Assembly (NCBI GenBank): GCA_021604825.1
Contig: BQJS01000055.1
Coordinates: 1 to 24,217 of the forward strand
Source: Phycisphaerae bacterium
GTDB lineage: Bacteria; Planctomycetota; Phycisphaerae; UBA1845
Direction: 5' to 3'
DNA: 24,217 bases
The translations under genes and the position numbers were made by a program. Below the pieces are notes generated by a model. It was not told where the DNA came from and did not search any database. It saw nothing but the letters and a program-made list of their open reading frames with translations. Below are positions 15,707-21,700 of this stretch, one piece after another. Numbering within the stretch: position 1 is the stretch's first letter; each line of letters starts with the position of its first letter.

Positions 15707-16402
15707 ATGATGCCGCAAACACACGCATCGAAATGCTGCGAACCGACCGACAAGGGCTATGAGATGAATAGTGCAGAAACTACGCTTGGCGCCTTGTCCG
15801 AGGACGCCGCGTACGCGCACGACTTCGAGATTTTGCTCGAAATGCAAGGCGATTTTCTCGCCGCGTTTGAACCGACGCTATCGGCCATGTTCCTAGTGTT
15901 TGACGAAAGTACGCGCGAGCAAAGACTTCGCCGGTTTGCCAAGAGGTTGTTTTGCGTCGAGCGCTTTCGGGTATTGCGCTGCAGTACATGGAACGTAAAC
16001 GTTTCATCTGAGCAACTTGCTAAACAAATCGACAGCGAAGCGAAACAGATTGACCCAACTTGGAGGTGTACTTGGAGGTCACTTCAAGATTGGCGACGCG
16101 CTTGGAACCGCGTTGGCGTAGACGGCACCGCACACGGTTGGCGAGGCTTGGTGCGCCCGTGCGGTACGATCAGGCGAAAGAACTGTAGCCGTGGTCGAGG
16201 TCGACGTTCGATCCGTAGCCCAGAAGCAATCGTATTCTGGAACCGATTGTATTTGGACGGATTCGGCCAATCGATCGCAACATGCCACCGCAAGACATTG
16301 GCAGAAGCTCAGAGGCGAGGGTGGGGCTGGCCAAGAGAATACAGCACGACACGACAGTGGGTTGCCGCGAGGAGAAGGAAAGGCCGACCAGCTAGTCTCT
16401 GA
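15707..16402 (+). CDS. Catalytic-domain-less paralogue of the transposase DNA-binding region (231 aa)
   Basis: It starts 6 bases after the ATPase stop (ATG 15707; an alternative at 15764 with AAGGG upstream). Residues 1-115 are unrecognised and partly helical. Residues 124-140 (SLQDWRRAWNRVGVDG) look like the HTH before the transposase core. Residues 171-218 (PEAIVFWNRLYLDG, RRGWGWPREYSTTRQW) align without gaps to the transposase segment at its residues 40-87, with 18 identities in 48 by eye, including P-E-A, Y-L-D and R-G-W-x-W-P. The protein stops where the DDE domain would begin. It could be an accessory factor binding the same end or target sites, or a truncated second transposase. It is not TniQ-like, since no zinc-finger cysteines are seen. 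Confidence 0.7.
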   Translation: MMPQTHASKCCEPTDKGYEMNSAETTLGALSEDAAYAHDFEILLEMQGDFLAAFEPTLSAMFLVFDESTREQRLRRFAKRLFCVERFRVLRCSTWNVNVSSEQLAKQIDSEAKQIDPTWRCTWRSLQDWRRAWNRVGVDGTAHGWRGLVRPCGTIRRKNCSRGRGRRSIRSPEAIVFWNRLYLDGFGQSIATCHRKTLAEAQRRGWGWPREYSTTRQWVAARRRKGRPASL

Positions 16403-16561
16403 ACAAACAGCGCGAATCGCGTGAGAGTTGAGGAATGATGGCTGTTCGTTCTGGATTGCTCTGCGCAACCAGAGTAAGGATCGAGCCTCAAGAGAATAAA
16501 TGAACCGACGTGCATGTGGCTTCGATTTGGGGTGTGAAAGACATAAGTACATGTCAGATGA

Positions 16562-16584
16562 AACTCGAACTCAAGAACTCGAAC
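16562..16584. repeat. Short direct repeat AACTCGAAC
   Basis: AACTCGAAC occurs at 16562-16570 and again at 16576-16584, a period of 14 bases. It lies just beyond the transposition operon. It could be part of transposase-binding sites or a chance duplication. Confidence 0.35.
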
Positions 16585-16620
16585 CAAGCGCAATTGGTTT
16601 TTGCAAAGGAGCTTAGCTCG

Positions 16621-16806
16621 ATGAGAAGTTTGAAGGCAGTATCATCTGATTTCCGTCCTCGACTTGAATCAAGCGTGCTAGAAAAAACAGTCCTTGGTTC
16701 ATTTGGCGGGGGTGCCGCGCCAATTAGCGCAGCAAGTGAATCAGGCTTCGAACAAAAGTTGAAGTGGCCAGCCAATCTACGAAAAAACACAAACAAGAAC
16801 ATTTGA
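16621..16806 (+). CDS. Possible small protein of unknown function (61 aa)
   Basis: The only strong argument is a good ribosome binding site, AAAGGAG (16605-16611), 9 bases before ATG 16621. The product (MRSLKAVSSDFRPRLESSVL and on) has a Gly/Ala-rich middle and a basic end, and no recognised domain. The frame is open further upstream to 16510 without better starts. It may be an element-encoded small gene or a chance frame. Confidence 0.28.
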   Translation: MRSLKAVSSDFRPRLESSVLEKTVLGSFGGGAAPISAASESGFEQKLKWPANLRKNTNKNI

Positions 16807-16834
16807 ATTTAATTCAAAAAAATCGTATGGCTCC

Positions 16835-16864
16835 TTGATACTTTATGATTCGTCTGTGTATAAA
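16835..16864 (+). promoter_or_regulatory. Sigma70-like promoter sequence in the right intergenic region
   Basis: TTGATA (16835-16840) and TATAAA (16859-16864) are 18 bases apart. The nearest downstream gene starts 300 bases later at 17173, so if real it would make a long leader or a small RNA. It sits in AT-rich DNA where such matches are more frequent by chance. Confidence 0.35.
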
Positions 16865-17172
16865 TAGAACGTTATGTCGAGAATAGGTCGGAATAATCTT
16901 CAGTTCGATTTAATTGCTGAACCAATTGCACACGCAGCTTTCAAGCCTGGAAGATATCGGTAGCACGTCCTAGTTCTCATTGGAATGAATGGGACTAGCG
17001 GCGCCTACAAAGAATTCCAAAATCGGGCCTCATGTTCTGACTGAGAGACGCACTTCTTGAAAACGAAGCGGTCTTTGCGCGCGTGTGGGCTCACATACTT
17101 GTAGTGGCAGTTTTGAGGAGTCTCGCTGACGCAGATTGGAACTCTTGCGGATCACTCATATCGAGGTGCCGA

Positions 17173-18669
17173 ATGAATACACGCGTTCTTGCAGTTCTTT
17201 TTGCCCTTTCACTGCAACAAATCACATTGGGGCAAACGCCAGTCGAAAGCCAAACATCATCCGAAGATTCTGAGGCAGTCAGCGAAGCGAGATTTCGGGC
17301 GATGTGGGCACAAGCGGCGGCTCTGCAGGATGCCGGTGAGTACCTTCGGGCTGCAATTGCGTTTCGCGGGGTCCTAGAGGAGTTCCCCAGATCGCAACGG
17401 GCAGCACTGCGGATCGGGATATGTGAAGAGCGCGGAGGCTTGGACGGAAATGCGGTCGATAGCTATCAAGCCGCCATCGATCTCTCTCCTTACGGTGCGT
17501 GGTCACCCAAATCTCTGTTTCATCAAGCGCGTTTGTGTCGTGAATATGGTTGTGGTCCTACCGCACGAGATGCGATTCAAGTTCTCCTGCAGCGATTCCC
17601 GGAATCGGCCTGGGCGGTTCGGGCGAGGATTGTTGGTGCCCAGTTGGACGGACTCGATTCGGATAATGCCCAGGCAGAATTTGACGCTGAACTTTTATCT
17701 GCTCAAGAACTGGATGATATCAGAGGGTTGAGCGGAAACATCTCGGACGCGGAACAGCTGTCCCGATTGGCCGACCTCGTTTCTGGGGAATCCGATACCG
17801 GTACGTCACTACGGGCACGTAAGCGAATCGGACACATTCTAATTCGCTTGGGTCGAACCGAAGAGGCGATTGGCGCATTTGAGGATTTGTTGGAGCAACT
17901 ACAAGAAGCGGCCCCCGAGTCGCGTCTCGTTCAGGAAACTCGGACACGATTGGCTGCCCTCTATCACGCTACAGGGCAGCTCCAAGATGCCCAATTGGAA
18001 TTCGACGAACTTGCGGCAACAGCTACCAACCCGTCTGTGCGCCGAAACGCCATGTTGCAGGGTGCGGGCCTCACGATGGAACAGGTCATTGAGCGAATCG
18101 AGAACGGCGCGTCGGCCTCTGACGAATCTTGGCAGAACGTTCGTACGCGGTGTGAGGCGATAAGATCGCAACCCGGGGCGACCAAAAAGCAGATCGCCCG
18201 CGCCGACTTGATGATTATGGAATCACTTCATTGGCAGCAACGGCCAACACAAGCGCTTGCAGCGGCTCGGCGCTTCTTGACGGAGCTAGGCGAATTGCCG
18301 TTTGCAGTCTCAACGACTGATTCAGTTTCACCTTCTACATCCGGAAGTGAACTAGCCGTTGACAGCGAGCTACCGACACTGGCCTCTGAGATCGCGATGG
18401 CCCACTTGGTGGCTGGAGAGTGTCTCCAACGTCGACGTCAACATGATGCGGCGCTTTTGCATTTTCGACGCATCATCGAGTTGTTTGGCGACGAGGAGAT
18501 TATGCCTGGGCTAACCAATACTCAGCGTACGCATTTTCGGATTTTTGACGCGTTGCGACGTGGTGGCGGAAGCGAAGAGGAAGTGTACGTTGCTGCTGAG
18601 TACGTGCTCTCTCGTTGGCCGGATTCTTCTTATGCGGACTTGGTTCGCATTCATGGTTTCGGCGACTAG
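17173..18669 (+). CDS. Exported TPR-repeat protein (498 aa)
   Basis: ATG 17173 is chosen over an in-frame start at 17083 because it gives a signal peptide (MNTRVLAVLFALSLQQITLG, cleavage near residue 21) and has GAGGTG just upstream. The rest is alpha-helical tetratricopeptide-like repeats: ALQDAGEYLRAAIAFRGVLE and FPRSQRAALRIGICEE, then RARKRIGHILIRLGRTEEAI with GAFEDLLEQL, TRLAALYHATGQLQDAQLEF, and near the end HDAALLHFRRIIELFGD and YVLSRWPDSSYADLV. Repeats ending in F-P-x-S or W-P-x-S are typical of periplasmic YbgF/BamD-like scaffolds. Likely role: protein-protein scaffold in the periplasm. It ends 75 bases before the giant exported protein and may be co-expressed with it, perhaps aiding its assembly; that is inference. 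Confidence 0.8.
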   Translation: MNTRVLAVLFALSLQQITLGQTPVESQTSSEDSEAVSEARFRAMWAQAAALQDAGEYLRAAIAFRGVLEEFPRSQRAALRIGICEERGGLDGNAVDSYQAAIDLSPYGAWSPKSLFHQARLCREYGCGPTARDAIQVLLQRFPESAWAVRARIVGAQLDGLDSDNAQAEFDAELLSAQELDDIRGLSGNISDAEQLSRLADLVSGESDTGTSLRARKRIGHILIRLGRTEEAIGAFEDLLEQLQEAAPESRLVQETRTRLAALYHATGQLQDAQLEFDELAATATNPSVRRNAMLQGAGLTMEQVIERIENGASASDESWQNVRTRCEAIRSQPGATKKQIARADLMIMESLHWQQRPTQALAAARRFLTELGELPFAVSTTDSVSPSTSGSELAVDSELPTLASEIAMAHLVAGECLQRRRQHDAALLHFRRIIELFGDEEIMPGLTNTQRTHFRIFDALRRGGGSEEEVYVAAEYVLSRWPDSSYADLVRIHGFGD

Positions 18670-18744
18670 CTCTATTCTGGATTCGCGCTGAAACTACAAT
18701 CTTGGGTTTTGCAACTTAACCCTGCTTCTGAGGATTTTTATTCC

Positions 18745-21700
18745 ATGTCATATATTCTCCCCCGCCGCCGTTTTGAACCAGGTCCATTCGCTGCCGTGCT
18801 TATTATAGCCATGTGCGGACCGTTTCTAGCGTCGATAGCAAGAGGTGGGTCAATGCCGCCGATCTGTCCACCTGGAACTTGTGACGAAGAGTGCTGCCCT
18901 GAAGGGCAAATATGCTGCAATGATGTTTGCTGCGACGAGGGTGACAAATTCTGCTGCAATAATGTCTGCATGACCCTTGCTGAGGCAGAGGCTGAAGTGG
19001 ACTGCGTGAAGGTTTTGCATGTAGACATCGATTCAACGTGCACGTCAAACTGCGGAAGCGACTGGAGCACAGCGATTAAATTTCTTCAGGACGCTTTGGA
19101 CATTGCAGCTATTCCTGAAGAAAACGTGAAGGAAGTTTGGATCACGGGCGACGGGCAGGATTCCCACTATCCAGACCAAGGCTCGCAACAGACCGAGGAC
19201 GATCGAGGGGCCACTTTCTTGATTCCATGTGGCGTTAAGGTGCTTGGTGGCTTCACTGGGAATGGCGACGAACGTGATCTCCAAAATCCTCCGACAATTC
19301 TGAGTGGCAATATTGGAGACGCGGACAGCAACAGCTTTAATGTAGTTACGATTATCGATGGGGACGAGGCAACAGGTCTCGACGGAATAACGATTCGCGA
19401 AGGACTTGATGATCGATTTCCTGGGCCAAATGGTGTTCTCGGGCATGGGCGGGGAGGCGGAGCGTTTATCGACGGGGGCAATCCCGTTATCAGCAATTGT
19501 AAGTTTGATTCCAATACCAGTCGGTCATCCGGAGGCGCGCTCCATTCGAGGAACAGCCAGGCCTTAATAGATGCTTGCATTTTCAATTTCAACGAGACTT
19601 ACGGTAACGGTGGTGCCATTTCCGCTTTCAGTACAACATCCGCTTTCGGTAATCCTGAAATCCAGAATTGCGAGTTTGTTGCGAATACAGCAAGTGTAGA
19701 CGTCCCCATCGGACACCTAAGGAGTGATTCCGTCGGCTATGGCGGCGCAGTCTATAGTGCGACTGCCGAAGCGACGTTTAAGAACTGCGTATTCAAATTA
19801 GGCAATAAGAGCCATCGAAGCGGAGGGGCAATCTATTTGGGAGGATCTGCTTTAATTGACTCCTCCTATTTTTGGAGTAATGACGCCAACTCGAACGGGG
19901 GCGCTTTACTGCTCTACGATTCCGAGGCGACAATCAGGGACTGCTGGTTCCGAGCAAACGATGCAGCACGGGCTACCGCACCAGATCTTGACGGAGTTGG
20001 GGGCGCCATTTGCATTGAAGGAAACTCAACTGTTGACGCGGAAAACTGTCTCTTCAGCGGCAACAATGCGCACAATGGCGGCGCAGTCGCTCAAATAAGC
20101 GCAGCCACGAGTACATTCACAAACTGCACCTTTCACAAGAACAACGCAACAATCGGTACGGAAGGTCTCAGCGGCGGAATGTGGTCGGCGGACACTTCTA
20201 CGGCAATTGCAAATATTACCAACTGCATATTCTGGCAGAATGCAGACTACTTCTTCAATCCGTTGGCTACATCTCCAGATTTTGCAAAAGCAGAGCAAGC
20301 ACAACTCAACTATCTATCAACAGTAGGATTCAGTTGCATACAAGGATTGGATGTACATTCGGGCAGCGGCAATATTGAATACGATCCTCGATTTGAGAAA
20401 TTCGTCAACATTGACGATCCGGAGGCAAAGATCCGCGAATTCCATTTCCCTTTGGGAATCGGTTCTCCGTGTATCAACGCTGGTTTAGATACGAAGGTCA
20501 CGACTGCAGCAGACCTTCTTGGCACGCCTCGCATTCTGGCTTGTCAAGTTGACATGGGTTGGCACGAGTGGTTTGCAACCTCCAACGGGTTTGACGATCT
20601 AACAACGAACTGCTGTCCGATTGGCGAGAGTCCTTGCGCAAATCCTGAAGTATGTTGTCCGAACGACACATATTGTTGTGGCAATGGAGAATGTTGCCCA
20701 ATCGGTGAGTCGTATTGTTTTGGCCAATGTGATTCGGAAACATGCCCCGAGACTGTTATAGACAATCGCGGAGCTGAATTTGTGGTCGGATTTTTGCATT
20801 CCCTAAACAAAGTACATCAGGGAGTACCGTCCATCCCTATTCTTGAGTTGCATCTTACTAGTGCAACACAGGAGTATGTTTCGGTCAATTATACTGGCCA
20901 GGAAGTCACCTCAATCGGGCTCGTACTCGAACCCAACGAAGTTTCTGTCGTTGAGATTGATCGAAGTGTTCGCAATTGGATTCGCAGTGGTATAGATACG
21001 CGCAGTATTCGCATCACGGCCAATAATCCAAGTGCAGAAGTATCTTGTCATTTGGTCAACCGCAGTCACGCATCAAGTGACGCAGGTCTCGCATTGCCTG
21101 TCGATGCTCTGGGGCGGGAATATTACGTTGCAGCGGCTGAGACCGCGCATCAGTACCTAGCGGACGACTCTCTATACGCATTACCCAACCAAATCTTGGC
21201 AATCGCAACAGTTGACGCCACGACGGTACGCATATGGCCAACTGGGAATACTGTAAGTTCCAATGGCTTGGATCCGCCGACGTGTCGTGCTGCGGACGGA
21301 ACACCGATCATTGTGACCTTGAATGAAAATGAAGGTTACTATTTGGAGTCATGTTATGATGTAGCCCCCGAGAATCTGACTGGAACACGAATAGCGTCGG
21401 ACAAACCGATTTTCGTAACTTCGGGCAATCAGGAAGCCCGCATTTGGAACGAAGTAGAAGTAGAATCAGAAGAGAGCAAGAACACGGCCGACCATGTGTT
21501 TGAAGTTTTGCACCCAGTCAGCACTTGGGGGACAACATATATTGCGCCAAGTTTACCACGAAACAATCCGTTTACCGCAGACGAAGTACTGAACACGATT
21601 ACTTTTTATCGAGTCATTGCGTCGGTGCCGAACACCCGTGTGTATATGGACCGTCTATTCCTTGGAGAGATATCTTCGCCTGGTGAGTTCTTGGAAATAG

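Larger units (their letters stand above)
6750..16820 (+). mobile_element. Putative Mu-like transposon with NACHT cargo (boundaries approximate)
   Basis: The module comprises, leftward, XRE, the 362-residue protein and NACHT; and rightward, HTH, the frameshifted gene, the split MuA-like gene, the MuB-like ATPase and the DNA-binding paralogue. The divergent regulator pair followed by A and B is the gene order of the Mu early region, and no virion genes are present. Both ends given are guesses placed in the non-coding flanks. CTAGAAAAAAAC at 6773 and variants at 16678 and 16777 are in the same orientation, which does not by itself define inverted ends. No 5-bp target duplication was found. The flanks contain unrelated envelope genes, consistent with insertion. 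Confidence 0.6.
16403..17172. other. Non-coding region, possible right end of the element
   Basis: About 770 bases lie between the transposition genes and the TPR gene. Contents seen: a possible small ORF at 16621, direct repeats at 16562, A-tract motifs CTAGAAAAAAC (16678-16688) and CTACGAAAAAAC (16777-16788) about 100 bases apart, the palindrome TTGAATT-T-AATTCAA (16803-16817) flanked by an A-tract, and a promoter-like sequence at 16835. The DNA is visibly AT-richer than the envelope genes. No structured RNA was recognised. Confidence 0.4.

Noticed and set aside
15707..16402. TniQ/TnsD-like target selector as the third transposition gene
   Set aside because: No zinc-finger cysteine/histidine pattern; instead its C-terminal part aligns with the transposase's own DNA-binding segment.
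12439..16402. Tn7-like or CRISPR-associated transposon
   Set aside because: No TnsA, no TniQ, no Cas gene and no repeat-spacer array in the window; the ATPase has a MuB-type N-terminal HTH.
16554..16802. 82-codon minus-strand frame in the right intergenic region
   Set aside because: No ribosome binding site or recognisable content; it overlaps the plus-strand small frame that has a good ribosome binding site.
6750..16820. Intact Mu-like prophage
   Set aside because: No lysis, head, tail or portal gene was seen around the early-type genes.
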